Below, piece by piece: positions 25,873-34,937 of a DNA stretch of 64,000 bases. Origin of the DNA: Candidatus Tectimicrobiota bacterium. Its GTDB lineage: Bacteria; JACPUC01. The position numbers and the translations under genes are program-made. Location of the stretch: contig JACPUC010000028.1 in NCBI GenBank assembly GCA_016192455.1, positions 46,260-110,259 on the forward strand, given 5' to 3'. The notes under the pieces were generated by a model, which made no database searches, was not told the origin of the DNA, and saw nothing but the letters and a program-made list of their open reading frames with translations. Each line of letters starts with the position of its first letter. The first letter of the stretch is position 1.

Positions 25873-26841
25873 ATGCCGCGCGCCCACCATACCGACTCCC
25901 TGACGCTTCGTCAGGTGGTGGCGCAGGCCACGACCCGGCTTCTCCAGGCAGGGGTGAGCGACACGCCGCGGCTCGACGCCGAGATTCTCTTTGCCCATCT
26001 GCTTCGCCGTCCACGGGAGTTCCTCTACCGGGAGGCCGACTGGCGGCCGGCACAGCCCCTGCTCACTGATTACGAGGATCTCCTGCGGCGGCGCCTCGCC
26101 CATGAGCCGGTGGCCTACATCACGGGCAAACGCGAGTTCTGGTCCATGACCTTCCGGGTCACCCCGGACGTTCTCATTCCCAGGCCGGAGACCGAGCGGC
26201 TCGTCGAGAGCCTCCTCGAAGCGGCTGCGGTCCACGCCGGCCGCGGCGTGCCATTGCGACTGCTGGACGTGGGAACCGGCAGCGGGATCATCGCCATCAG
26301 CGCCGCCCGCGAGCTGCCGGCCTGGCAGGTTGTGGCCCTTGACGCCAGCCGCGCGGCGCTGCGCCTCGCCCAGGAGAATGCGCGCCGCCTCATTCCCGAA
26401 CGCGCCGTCGCGGTGCTGGCGGCGGACGTGTTTGCCTTGCCGTTCGCGGCGCAGCCCTTCGCGATGGTCGCCGCGAACCTGCCGTACGTGGCAACGGCGG
26501 AGGTGGCCCTGCTCCCCCGCGAGGTGCACGACTACGAGCCGCGGTCCGCCCTCGACGGCGGTCCGGACGGCCTGCGTTGCATCAGCGCGCTGCTCGGGCA
26601 GGCGCCGCGCCTCCTCATTGACGGTGGCAGCCTGCACCTCGAGGTGGGCCTCGGGCAGGTCCCGGCGCTGCGGCGCCTGATCGAGGGGATGCCCTGGCTC
26701 TCCCTGGCGAAGGTGCTCCCCGATCTCGCCGGCATCGAGCGCGTGGCGGTGCTGCGGTACGCACAGAGCCTCGAGGCGCGAACGAGGCAACCGGCGGAGC
26801 GCTCCCCGGCGCGCCAACACGCTGCTGCCGCGCCGTCCTGA
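25873..26841 (+). CDS. prmC: Release factor glutamine methyltransferase PrmC (HemK)
   Basis: Methylates the GGQ glutamine of release factors, using SAM. 322 aa. N-terminal helical domain (RLDAEILFAHLLRRPREFLYR, ITGKREFWSMTFRV) and Rossmann domain with LIPRPETERLV, LLDVGTGSGIIAISAA and the active-site loop ANLPYV. The last is N-L-P-Y where the family normally has NPPY; the Asn and Tyr are kept. The tail is longer than usual and arginine-alanine rich. Follows prfA by 93 bases, as expected. Confidence 0.92.
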   Translation: MPRAHHTDSLTLRQVVAQATTRLLQAGVSDTPRLDAEILFAHLLRRPREFLYREADWRPAQPLLTDYEDLLRRRLAHEPVAYITGKREFWSMTFRVTPDVLIPRPETERLVESLLEAAAVHAGRGVPLRLLDVGTGSGIIAISAARELPAWQVVALDASRAALRLAQENARRLIPERAVAVLAADVFALPFAAQPFAMVAANLPYVATAEVALLPREVHDYEPRSALDGGPDGLRCISALLGQAPRLLIDGGSLHLEVGLGQVPALRRLIEGMPWLSLAKVLPDLAGIERVAVLRYAQSLEARTRQPAERSPARQHAAAAPS

Positions 26842-26850
26842 GAGGCAGGT

Positions 26851-26893
26851 CCCCATGGGCCTTCGGCCCACCCGCGAAGAGATGAACATGGGG
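26851..26893. repeat. 43-bp dispersed repeat, copy 1
   Basis: Starts CCCCATGGGCCTTCGGCCC and ends GAGATGAACATGGGG. The outer CCCCATG and CATGGGG are inverted repeats, with an inner GGGCC/GGCCC hairpin. Copy 2 is at 36077-36119 and has the same length. Confidence 0.8.
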
Positions 26894-27012
26894 TTTACAG
26901 AGAGCAACCGTCTCTCATGTTGAAGGGATCGGCATCCTTGGTGCAGGGGCACCGCTTGCTGCGCCCCAGCGCGGCGGCTCAGAGGGGGGCGCGACTCGGA
27001 GGGAGCGACTGA

Positions 27013-27037
27013 GTGGGCGGGGCAAGCCCCGCCCCTA
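27013..27037. repeat. GC-palindromic dispersed repeat
   Basis: GGGCGGGGC, loop AA, GCCCCGCCC makes a 9-bp stem, flanked by GT and CTAC like the other copies of the family at 15140 and 36.2-36.4 kb. Confidence 0.75.
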
Positions 27038-27203
27038 CGGCTCTGCACATCCTGTCCGCTGTAAGACGCGCGGTGGCAAACCTCCAATGTCGTGAAATGA
27101 ATCAGTTGGGGGTTCTTTTCCCGAGGCTCGGGCGCTCGCCGCGACGAGACCAACGAAGTGCTCCCCGCCACGCTTTCGCAGCCGCGCAGAAGGGCGGAGC
27201 GCC

Positions 27204-28469
27204 ATGGAGTGCATCGAGATCACCGGGGGCCGGCGGCTCTGCGGCGAGGTGCAGGTGAGCGGCGCCAAGAACGCCGCCCTGCCGCTCATCGCCGCCACCC
27301 TCCTCATGCCCGGCCGGCACGCCCTGCGCAACGTGCCGCGCCTGCGGGATGTCACGACCATCGCCACCTTGCTGGAAGGCTTCGGCGTCGCCATCACCCG
27401 TCAGGATGAGACGCTCTTCCTCGATACGCGCCACCTCCGGCACGCCGAAGCCCCCTACGATCTGGTACGCACGATGCGCGCCTCGATCCTCGTGCTCGGC
27501 CCCCTTCTGGCCCGTCTGGGACGCGCCCGCGTGTCGCTCCCCGGCGGCTGCGCCATCGGCGCCCGCCCCGTAGACCAGCACCTCAAGGGGCTGGCGGCGA
27601 TGGGAGCGGAGATTGCGCTGCGCCATGGCTATATTGAAGCCTCCGCGTCGCGACTGCGGGGCGTCCATTTCACCTTTGACATCGCCACCGTCACCGGCAC
27701 CGAGAACCTCCTCATGGCGGCCGCCCTGGCGGAGGGGACGACGGTCCTCGAAAACGCCGCCCGCGAACCCGAGGTGCAAAACCTCGCCGCTGGGCTGCGG
27801 CGCATGGGCTGCGCCATCGAGGGGGATGGGACGCCGCGCCTGTGCATCGAAGGGCGCCGCGAGTTGCGCGAGCTCGACATCGACATCATCCCGGATCGCG
27901 TCGAAGCCGGCACCCTCCTCATCGCGGCGGCGATCACCGGCGGAACCGTGACGGTACGCGGCTGCCGCGCCGAGCACCTTGGCGCTCTGCTCGAGAAGCT
28001 CGAAGCCACGGGCGCGCGCCTGGCGTGCGGGCACGACGGGGTGAGCGTAACCGCGCCCGAACGGCTGCGGCCGGTGGACATCACCACGCTCCCCTACCCC
28101 GGCTTCCCCACCGACCTGCAGGCGCAGGCGATGGCCCTGCTCTCGCTGGCGGCGGGAGACAGCGTCATCACCGAGACGGTGTTCGAGAACCGCCTCCTGC
28201 ACACCGCCGAGCTGCGACGCATGGGGGCGAACATTCGCGTCGACGGGCGCACCGCCTGCGTGCGCGGCGTGCCGCGCTTGGAGGGCGCGACGGTCATGGC
28301 GACCGACCTGCGCGCCAGCGCCTGCCTCGTGCTGGCCGGGCTGGCGGCGGCGAACTCCACCCGGGTGCTCAGGGTCTACCATCTCGATCGCGGCTACGAG
28401 CGCCTCGACGAGAAACTGGCCAAGCTCGGCGCCGATATCCGCCGCGTGCGCATCCCGCAGGGCTACTGA
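27204..28469 (+). CDS. murA: UDP-N-acetylglucosamine 1-carboxyvinyltransferase
   Basis: First committed step of peptidoglycan synthesis: transfers enolpyruvate from PEP to UDP-GlcNAc. 421 aa, normal length. K22 in VSGAKNAALPLIAATLL and the catalytic Cys at 116 in SLPGGCAIGARPVDQHLKGL are present, so the enzyme should be sensitive to fosfomycin. TVFENRLLHTAELRRMGANI and YHLDRGYERLDEKL are further signatures. It is followed 64 bases later by hisD, where related genomes often have hisG between. Confidence 0.97.
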   Translation: MECIEITGGRRLCGEVQVSGAKNAALPLIAATLLMPGRHALRNVPRLRDVTTIATLLEGFGVAITRQDETLFLDTRHLRHAEAPYDLVRTMRASILVLGPLLARLGRARVSLPGGCAIGARPVDQHLKGLAAMGAEIALRHGYIEASASRLRGVHFTFDIATVTGTENLLMAAALAEGTTVLENAAREPEVQNLAAGLRRMGCAIEGDGTPRLCIEGRRELRELDIDIIPDRVEAGTLLIAAAITGGTVTVRGCRAEHLGALLEKLEATGARLACGHDGVSVTAPERLRPVDITTLPYPGFPTDLQAQAMALLSLAAGDSVITETVFENRLLHTAELRRMGANIRVDGRTACVRGVPRLEGATVMATDLRASACLVLAGLAAANSTRVLRVYHLDRGYERLDEKLAKLGADIRRVRIPQGY

Positions 28470-28533
28470 GCGCGCCGGGCGTCACTGGGGTCGGCAGCGG
28501 AAACCACGCCGGGGGGAAGCCGCGAGGCGGACG

Positions 28534-29835
28534 ATGCGCTGGATCGAAACCACAACACAGGATGCGCGCAAGGCGCTGCGCCGCCTCCTCGAGCGCGGGG
28601 CGGCGTGCCCGCCCGAGGTGGAGGCGGCGGTGCACGACATCATCGCAACGGTGCGGCGCCGCGGCGATGCGGCCCTGCTGCGCTACACGCGCCAGTTTGA
28701 CGGCTGGCGCCCGCGCGCCGAGAGCCTGCGCGTCTCGCCCGACGAGGTGGAGGCCGCCTACGCCGCGGTGGGCAAGCGCGACCTGGCCGTGCTGCGCCAG
28801 GCGGCGCGGAATATCCGCCGCTTCCACCAGCGGCAGGGCCAGCGCTCCTGGATGATGAAGGCCGCCGACGGCGTGCGCCTCGGCATGCGGGTTGCGCCCA
28901 TCGAGCGCGTCGGGGTGTACGTGCCGGGAGGCCAGGCCGCCTACCCGTCGTCGGTCCTCATGAACCTCATCCCCGCGGCCGTGGCCGAGGTTCCCCGACG
29001 CAGCATGTGCGTGCCCGCGCCGCAGGGCCGCCTCAACCCCTACGTCCTCGTCGCCGCCGACCTGGCCGGGGCGCATCAGGTGTTCAAGATCGGCGGCGCC
29101 CAGGCCATCGCCGCCCTAGCGTACGGCACCCGCACGGTGCCGCGGGTGGATAAGATCGTCGGACCGGGCAACCTCTACGTTGCCACGGCGAAGCGCCTGG
29201 TGTACGGTCAGGTTGATATCGACATGATCGCCGGGCCGAGCGAGATCGTCGTGGTGGCCGACAGTTCTGCCAGCGCCCGCTACGTCGCGGCCGACCTGCT
29301 TTCCCAGGCCGAGCACAGCGGCAACGAGATGGCGGCGCTCCTCACCCCGGCGCGCGGGCTGGCCGAAGCAGTGCGGGGGGAGCTGGCCGGGCAGCTTCGT
29401 CGCCTGCCGCGGCGGCGGGAAGCAGCGCGCTCCCTGTCGCGCTTCGGCGCCCTCGTCGTCACGAGATCGCTGCGGGAGGCCTACGAGCTGGTGAACGAGC
29501 TGGCCCCGGAGCACGTCATCCTGGCGGTGCGCGACACCGAGGAGGGCCTTGCGGCGGTGCGCCACGCCGGCGCCATCTTCCTGGGCCACTACAGCCCGGA
29601 GACCATCGGCGACTACATGGCCGGTCCGAACCACGTGCTGCCGACGAACGGCACGGCGCGCTTCTTCTCGCCGCTGCAGGTGGAGCAGTTCCAGAAGAAG
29701 ACGAGCGTCATCGCATACACGCGCGAGGGCCTGCGGCGGCTCGCCGCCCCCGTGATGCGCTTCGCCGAGATCGAAGGGCTGACGGCTCACGCCGAGGCGG
29801 TGCGGGTGCGGCTGAGCGATTCCGAGAACCTGTGA
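28534..29835 (+). CDS. hisD: Histidinol dehydrogenase
   Basis: Oxidises L-histidinol to L-histidine in two NAD-dependent steps. 433 aa, standard length. Visible are RVGVYVPGGQAAYPSSVLMN for NAD and substrate binding, the FKIGGAQAIAALAYGT loop, KIVGPGNLYVATAKR, IDMIAGPSEIVVVAD, the zinc-site region SQAEHSGNEMAALLT and the catalytic region ELAPEHVILAV, then AIFLGHYSPETIGDYMAGPN. It begins the histidine cluster here and is 33 bases from hisC. Confidence 0.97.
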   Translation: MRWIETTTQDARKALRRLLERGAACPPEVEAAVHDIIATVRRRGDAALLRYTRQFDGWRPRAESLRVSPDEVEAAYAAVGKRDLAVLRQAARNIRRFHQRQGQRSWMMKAADGVRLGMRVAPIERVGVYVPGGQAAYPSSVLMNLIPAAVAEVPRRSMCVPAPQGRLNPYVLVAADLAGAHQVFKIGGAQAIAALAYGTRTVPRVDKIVGPGNLYVATAKRLVYGQVDIDMIAGPSEIVVVADSSASARYVAADLLSQAEHSGNEMAALLTPARGLAEAVRGELAGQLRRLPRRREAARSLSRFGALVVTRSLREAYELVNELAPEHVILAVRDTEEGLAAVRHAGAIFLGHYSPETIGDYMAGPNHVLPTNGTARFFSPLQVEQFQKKTSVIAYTREGLRRLAAPVMRFAEIEGLTAHAEAVRVRLSDSENL

Positions 29836-29868
29836 AGGGTGGAGCGTCGGGGAAGGATGCACGGTTCC

Positions 29869-30969
29869 ATGCAACGAACTCCTATCTGCCGCTACGCGCG
29901 GCCGCGCATCGCCGCCATGTCGGCCTACTCCCTGAAGCAGCGCCCCTGCCGCGTGCGCTTGAACGCCAATGAGCTCGGCTACCCCCTGCCCGAGGAGCTG
30001 CGCGAGCTGCTCATGGAGAGACTGCGCCGGGTGGAGCTGCACCGCTACCCCGACCCCGAAGCCAGCGAGCTGCGCGAGACGTTGGCGCGGTTCCATGACC
30101 TCGAAAGCTCCAACATCCTGGTAGGGAACGGCTCGGATGAGTTCATCACGTTGGTGCTGGCCGCTTTTGCGGAGCCGCCGGCCAGGGTTTTGGCGCCGAT
30201 CCCTACCTTCAGCGTCTACCACATGGCCGCAACCATCCTGGGACACGAGGCGCTGGAGGTGCCGCTGACGAAGGACTGGCATCTCGACGCGGAGCGCATG
30301 CTCGACGCGGTCCGGAGGTATCGGCCGGCCGTCACCTTCCTCAGCTCTCCGAACAACCCCACGGGCAACTTGTTCGACGAAGCAGTCATGCGCGCCATCG
30401 TCACGGAGAGCCCGGGGATCGTGGTGCTGGATGAAGCCTACGGCGTGTACGGAGCGCGCACTTACCTGCCCTGGCTGGACGAGTATCCCAACGTCCTGGT
30501 GCTGAAAACGATGTCCAAGGTAGGTCTGGCGGGAACGCGCCTGGGTTTTCTCGTGGGCCGGCGGGAGGCCATCCACGAGGTGAACAAGGTGCGCCCCCCC
30601 TACAACGTCAACGCCATGACGCAGGCGGTGGTGGGCCTCGTGCTGGAGCGCTACGAGCTGGTGGCGCCGCTCATCGCGGCGGTCATCGAGGAGCGGCGGC
30701 GTCTATCGGCCTGGTTGGGCAAGCAGCCGGGAGTGACCGCCTTCCCGTCGGATGCGAACTTCATCCTCTTCCGCGTGCACCCTGATGCGACCTGGGGCGA
30801 TGCCGTCCGGCTCCACGAGGCGCTCATGGACCGGGAGGTGCTGCTGCGCGCCTTTCCCGGCCACCCGCTCCTGCACGACTGCCTGCGGGTGACCATCGGC
30901 CAGCCGCAGGAGAACGCCGCCTTCCGGGAAGCGCTCACCGTACTGCTGGCAAGCGGCAGGGAGGGGTGA
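29869..30969 (+). CDS. hisC: Histidinol-phosphate aminotransferase
   Basis: PLP-dependent step of histidine synthesis, converting imidazole acetol phosphate to histidinol phosphate. 366 aa from ATG 29869, which has GGAAGG twelve bases upstream; GTG 29839 and ATG 29857 are alternative starts. Key elements are VRLNANELGYPLP, HRYPDPEASELRETLA, LVGNGSDEFITL, SSPNNPTGN, VVLDEAYGVYG and the PLP lysine in VLKTMSKVGLAGTRLGFLVG. The last helix region gives CLRVTIGQPQENAAF. Confidence 0.95.
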   Translation: MQRTPICRYARPRIAAMSAYSLKQRPCRVRLNANELGYPLPEELRELLMERLRRVELHRYPDPEASELRETLARFHDLESSNILVGNGSDEFITLVLAAFAEPPARVLAPIPTFSVYHMAATILGHEALEVPLTKDWHLDAERMLDAVRRYRPAVTFLSSPNNPTGNLFDEAVMRAIVTESPGIVVLDEAYGVYGARTYLPWLDEYPNVLVLKTMSKVGLAGTRLGFLVGRREAIHEVNKVRPPYNVNAMTQAVVGLVLERYELVAPLIAAVIEERRRLSAWLGKQPGVTAFPSDANFILFRVHPDATWGDAVRLHEALMDREVLLRAFPGHPLLHDCLRVTIGQPQENAAFREALTVLLASGREG

Positions 30970-31065
30970 CGGGGTGCGCTGGAGAGGCGCGCGCCGCGCT
31001 CCGGCGCAGGGCCAGGGAGCACAGGGCAGCGGCAACGACGCAACGATCACCATGGGGGAGTCACC

Positions 31066-31653
31066 ATGGGGCGGGTAGCGGAGATCACGAGAACGACGCA
31101 GGAGACGGACATCCAGGTGCGGCTCGACCTCGACGGCAGCGGCAAATACGATGTGCAGACGGGCATCCCGTTCCTCAACCACATGCTGGAGCAGTTCGCG
31201 CGGCACGGCTTCTTCGATCTCAGCCTGCGGGCCGCGGGCGACCTCGAGGTGGACAGCCACCACACCGTCGAGGATGTCGGCATCTGCCTGGGCCAGGCGC
31301 TGGCGCAGGCGAGCGGCGATCGCCGCGGCATCCGGCGCTTCGGCGAGGCGCGCGTGCCCCTCTCCGAGACGCTCGTCTCCGTCGTCCTCGACCTCTGCGG
31401 GCGGCCGTACCTCGTCCTGCGGGGCGATCTGCCGGAGACCACGATCGGCGCCTTCCGCACGGGGCTGGTGGTCGATTTCTTCAAGGCGTTCACGGACCAC
31501 GCCGGGCTGACCCTGCACGTGGTGATCGACCATGGGCGGAACGCCCACCATATCGTCGAGTGCCTCTTCAAGGCCGTGGCCCGGGCGCTCGATGCGGCGA
31601 CGCGGCCCGACGAGCGCCTCGCCGGGGTGCTCTCCACGAAAGGCGTGTTGTAA
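31066..31653 (+). CDS. hisB: Imidazoleglycerol-phosphate dehydratase
   Basis: Manganese enzyme that dehydrates imidazoleglycerol phosphate. 195 aa, the monofunctional bacterial size. The two metal motifs are SHHTVEDVGICLGQAL and AHHIVECLFKA; GIPFLNHMLEQFARHGFFDL and RGDLPETTIGAFRTGLVVDFF are also conserved. It ends STKGVL as usual. Upstream GGGGGAGTCACC is the ribosome-binding site. No phosphatase domain is fused. Confidence 0.96.
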   Translation: MGRVAEITRTTQETDIQVRLDLDGSGKYDVQTGIPFLNHMLEQFARHGFFDLSLRAAGDLEVDSHHTVEDVGICLGQALAQASGDRRGIRRFGEARVPLSETLVSVVLDLCGRPYLVLRGDLPETTIGAFRTGLVVDFFKAFTDHAGLTLHVVIDHGRNAHHIVECLFKAVARALDAATRPDERLAGVLSTKGVL

Positions 31654-31781
31654 GTCGTGAACGAGCGCCGGGGTGACGGCGCTTGCCGATCGACGCGCGG
31701 CAGAAGGCCGCGTCGCCCGGCCGCGCGGCTTCATGATTCGCCTTGCCGGTGTCGTTTCGCAATGAGCTGAGGACCTCTCCC

Positions 31782-32525
31782 ATGCTGGCGGTGGTTGACT
31801 ACGAGATGGGCAACCTGCGCAGCGTCGCCAAGGCCTTCGAGCGGCTCGGCCAGGCCGTCGAGGTGACCAGCGACCCCCAGCGCCTGCTGGCGGCCGAGGG
31901 CATCGTGCTGCCCGGCGTCGGCGCCTTCGGCGACTGCATGGGGAACCTCGAGCGGCACGGCCTGGTGGACCCCCTGCGCCGCCTCATCGCCGCCGGCCGG
32001 CCCTACCTCGGCATCTGCCTGGGGCTGCAGGTCCTCTTCGAGTGGAGCGAGGAATCCTCGAACGCCGCGGGCCGCGCCGGCCTGGGCGTGCTGCCCGGCG
32101 TCGTGCGCCGCTTCCCAAGCGGGCTGAAGGTTCCCCACATGGGCTGGAACCAGGTCCGCTTCACGCGCACGCCGCCCCTCTTCGACGGCATTGCGGACGA
32201 CTCGTACTTCTATTTCGTCCACTCCTACTACGCTGTGCCAGCCGACGACTCGGTGGTGGCCGCCCGCACCGACTACGGAGAGGCGTTCGTCTCGGCCGTC
32301 TGGCGGCAGCGCCTCTTCGCCGTGCAGTTCCACCCCGAGAAGAGCCAACAGCTCGGCCTGCGCGTGCTGGAGAACTTCGCCGCCTTCTGCCGGCAGGCCG
32401 CGGCGACGACGCGGCTGCACAACCGGCCGGGAAACGGCCACAGCGGGGAGTGGCGTGCCGACGTGAGCCGGACGAGCGTCAGCAAGGACGACGGGGCCCA
32501 GGATGCAGATTTACCCCGCCATTGA
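31782..32525 (+). CDS. hisH: Imidazole glycerol phosphate synthase, glutaminase subunit
   Basis: Class I glutamine amidotransferase that supplies ammonia to HisF. 247 aa from ATG 31782. VDYEMGNLRSVAKAFERLG at the start, LPGVGAFGDCM oxyanion region, nucleophile Cys in PYLGICLGLQVLFE, and His/Glu in VQFHPEKSQQLG complete the triad. The C-terminus is about 35 residues longer than usual and overlaps hisA by 23 bases, indicating coupled translation or a downstream shift of the true stop. Confidence 0.95.
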   Translation: MLAVVDYEMGNLRSVAKAFERLGQAVEVTSDPQRLLAAEGIVLPGVGAFGDCMGNLERHGLVDPLRRLIAAGRPYLGICLGLQVLFEWSEESSNAAGRAGLGVLPGVVRRFPSGLKVPHMGWNQVRFTRTPPLFDGIADDSYFYFVHSYYAVPADDSVVAARTDYGEAFVSAVWRQRLFAVQFHPEKSQQLGLRVLENFAAFCRQAAATTRLHNRPGNGHSGEWRADVSRTSVSKDDGAQDADLPRH

Positions 32526-33234
32526 TCTGCGCGGCGGCAAGTGCGTGCGGCTCGTGCAAGGGGATCCGCAACGGCAAACGGTCTTCTCCGACGACCCGGC
32601 CGCCATGGCGCTGCACTGGCGGCAGGCCGGCGCCACCTACCTGCACGTCGTGGACCTCGACGGCGCCTTCGACGGCTCCAGCGCGCAGCTCGCCACCATC
32701 GCCGCGATCGTTGAGGCCGCCGCCATCCCCGTCCAGGTCGGCGGCGGCCTGCGCAGCCTCGACGCCGTGCGCGACCTCTTCGCGGCGGGCGCCAGCCGGG
32801 CGATCATCGGCACGGCGGCGGTGCGGCAGCGCGACTTCCTGGAGCGGCTCTGCGAGGCTTTCCCCGGCCGCATCGCCGTCGGCATCGATGCGCGCAACGG
32901 CAAGGTGGCGGTGCGCGGCTGGCAGGAGATGACCGAGATCGCCGCGACGACCCTGGCGGAAGGTCTCGCCGGGCTGCCCCTGGCGGCGCTCATCTGCACG
33001 GACATCGCCACCGACGGCATGCTGCAGGGGCCGAACCTGGCGGCGCTGCGGCAGATGGCCGAAGCGGCGCCCTGCCCCATCATCGCCTCGGGAGGCGTCT
33101 CGACCATCGAGGACGTGCGCGCCCTGCGCCGGCTCGAACCACTCGGCATCGCCGGGGCGATCATCGGCAAAGCGCTCTATACCGGCGCTCTGACTCTCGC
33201 GGCGGCCCTCGCGGCGGCGGTGCAGGATCGGTAG
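32503..33234 (+). CDS. hisA: ProFAR isomerase (HisA)
   Basis: TIM barrel that isomerises N-5'-phosphoribosyl-formimino-AICAR-phosphate. 243 aa, normal. IYPAIDLRGGKCVRLVQGD gives the first catalytic Asp, YLHVVDLDGAFDG, PVQVGGGLRS and VGIDARNGKVAVRGWQE the middle of the barrel with the second Asp, and ASGGVSTIEDV the phosphate-binding end. The start overlaps hisH. Confidence 0.97.
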   Translation: MQIYPAIDLRGGKCVRLVQGDPQRQTVFSDDPAAMALHWRQAGATYLHVVDLDGAFDGSSAQLATIAAIVEAAAIPVQVGGGLRSLDAVRDLFAAGASRAIIGTAAVRQRDFLERLCEAFPGRIAVGIDARNGKVAVRGWQEMTEIAATTLAEGLAGLPLAALICTDIATDGMLQGPNLAALRQMAEAAPCPIIASGGVSTIEDVRALRRLEPLGIAGAIIGKALYTGALTLAAALAAAVQDR

Positions 33235-33303
33235 GAAACGCCCGCCGCCTGGCCCGTTGGCCCAAATGCCCTGGCGGGCGGAGAAACAGCACGAGGTCCC
33301 GTA

Positions 33304-34149
33304 ATGCTTGCCAAGCGCATCATCCCCTGCCTGGACGTGAAGGCCGGCCGCGTGGTCAAGGGGATCAACTTCCTCGGCCTGCGGGACGCCGGGGATCCGG
33401 TCGAGGCGGCGGCGCTCTACGACGCGCAGGGCGCCGATGAGCTGACCTTCCTCGACATCACCGCCTCGCACGAGCAGCGCGACATCATGATCGACGTGGT
33501 GCGCCGGACGGCCGAGCAGGTCTTCATTCCGCTGACGGTGGGAGGCGGCATCGGCTCCCTCGAGGCGATCCGCGGCCTGCTGCTGGCGGGGGCCGACAAG
33601 GTCTCCATCAACACCGCGGCGGTGCGCGACCCCCAGTTCGTGCGGCGGGCGGCGGAGCGCTTCGGCACGCAGTGCATCGTGGTGGCGATCGACGCGAAGC
33701 GGCGCGCCGCAACCCCCAGCGGCGGGGCGAGCCAGGATGGGCCGACCGCGCCGCAGCAGCAGGGCGAGGCAGGGTGGGAGGTCTACACGCATGGGGGACG
33801 CATCCCCACCGGCCTCGATGCGCTGGCTTGGGCGCACCGCGTCGTCGAGCTGGGGGCGGGCGAGATTCTCCTCACGAGCATGGACCGCGACGGCACGAAG
33901 ATCGGCTACGACCTCGAGCTCACCCGCGCCATCGCGGATGCCGTCAGCGTGCCGGTGATCGCCTCGGGCGGCGTCGGCACGGCCGAGCACCTGCTGGCGG
34001 GGATTCGCGAGGGACACGCCGATGCGGTGCTGGCGGCGTCGATCTTCCACTACGGCGAGTATACCATCGGCGACGTGAAGCGCTTCTTGCATGCCGCCGG
34101 GGTGCCGGTTCGCCTGACCGCGGAGTCGGCCTCCCCCGCCGGCCCCTAG
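33304..34149 (+). CDS. hisF: Imidazole glycerol phosphate synthase, cyclase subunit
   Basis: TIM barrel forming imidazole glycerol phosphate and AICAR with ammonia from HisH. 281 aa instead of about 253. Catalytic Asp residues are in [19 protein letters not shown] and [27 protein letters not shown] and [11 protein letters not shown] bind phosphate. The extra length is a loop of about 20 low-complexity residues ([20 protein letters not shown]) inserted between AIDAKRR and WEVYTHGG. The insertion site is a surface loop in this fold, so activity is probably kept. Confidence 0.96.
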   Translation: MLAKRIIPCLDVKAGRVVKGINFLGLRDAGDPVEAAALYDAQGADELTFLDITASHEQRDIMIDVVRRTAEQVFIPLTVGGGIGSLEAIRGLLLAGADKVSINTAAVRDPQFVRRAAERFGTQCIVVAIDAKRRAATPSGGASQDGPTAPQQQGEAGWEVYTHGGRIPTGLDALAWAHRVVELGAGEILLTSMDRDGTKIGYDLELTRAIADAVSVPVIASGGVGTAEHLLAGIREGHADAVLAASIFHYGEYTIGDVKRFLHAAGVPVRLTAESASPAGP

Positions 34150-34184
34150 GCGCCCCCGTCGCGACAGGAAGCGAGAGACCGCAG

Positions 34185-34892
34185 ATGCCTGAACGCCTTA
34201 CCCTAGCCTTCGATGCCCGGGGCTTGGTCCCCGGCATCATCCAGGACGCGGAGAACGGCCAGGTGCTGATGCTCGCCTACGTCAATGGCGAGGCCCTGGC
34301 CAAGATGCTGGAGACCGGCGAGACGCACTTCTGGAGCCGCTCGCGCCAGATTCTCTGGCACAAAGGGGAGACCTCGGGGCATATCCAGAAGGTCCATGCC
34401 ATCTTCCGCGACTGCGATGCGGACACGCTGCTCATCCAGGTGCACCAGACCGGCGTGGCCTGCCACCTCGGCACGCGGAGTTGCTTCACGCACCGCGTCG
34501 AGGACGGCCGCGCGGAGCCGGCGCCGCTCTTCGCCCCGCCTGCCGCGCCGCCCTCCGAGGCCGAGGGGGACATCCTGCGCCGGCTCTACGACGTGGTGCA
34601 GGACCGCAAGCAGAGCCGCCCGGAGGAGTCTTACGTGGCGAGCCTGTTCGCCAAAGGGCAGGACCGCATCCTGAAGAAGATCGCGGAAGAAGCCGGCGAG
34701 CTGATGCTGGCCTCGAAGAATGGCGCGCCCGATGCGATCATCGCCGAGCTGGCCGATCTCTGGTTCCACAGTCTCATCGTGCTGGGGCATCACAACCTCG
34801 AGCCGCGGGCGGTGCTCGATGAGCTGCGGCGGCGCTTCGGCGTCTCCGGCCTGGTCGAGAAGGCGCAGCGCGGCGAACACGGAGCTGCCTGA
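34185..34892 (+). CDS. hisIE: Phosphoribosyl-AMP cyclohydrolase / phosphoribosyl-ATP pyrophosphatase fusion
   Basis: Steps 2 and 3 of histidine synthesis in one chain, 235 aa from ATG 34185. The HisI part (residues about 1-115) has [36 protein letters not shown] and [11 protein letters not shown] with the zinc ligands. A proline-alanine linker leads to HisE (from about 125): [33 protein letters not shown] and [13 protein letters not shown]. It closes the his block, which has D-C-B-H-A-F-IE in that order; hisG and hisZ are not in the window. Confidence 0.95.
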   Translation: MPERLTLAFDARGLVPGIIQDAENGQVLMLAYVNGEALAKMLETGETHFWSRSRQILWHKGETSGHIQKVHAIFRDCDADTLLIQVHQTGVACHLGTRSCFTHRVEDGRAEPAPLFAPPAAPPSEAEGDILRRLYDVVQDRKQSRPEESYVASLFAKGQDRILKKIAEEAGELMLASKNGAPDAIIAELADLWFHSLIVLGHHNLEPRAVLDELRRRFGVSGLVEKAQRGEHGAA

Positions 34893-34937
34893 GGAGGCGC
34901 CTTTGCGCGCCGCGAGCGGCCGCGAAAGGTGATCACC

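Larger units (their letters stand above)
26842..27203. other. Repeat-containing intergenic region between prmC and murA
   Basis: 362 bases with a 43-bp dispersed repeat just after prmC, a degenerate GGGGC/GCCCC palindrome near 26946-26967 and a clear palindrome at 27013-27037. No gene is seen. The same combination of elements occurs at 36.1-36.4 kb. Confidence 0.6.

Noticed and set aside
24958..27171. 737-residue minus-strand frame opposite prfA and prmC
   Set aside because: Runs over three well-defined plus-strand features including a repeat region; no domain and shadow-type composition.
34569..34892. Separate hisE gene at the end of the his cluster
   Set aside because: The frame is continuous with HisI through a short linker, so it is a HisI-HisE fusion.
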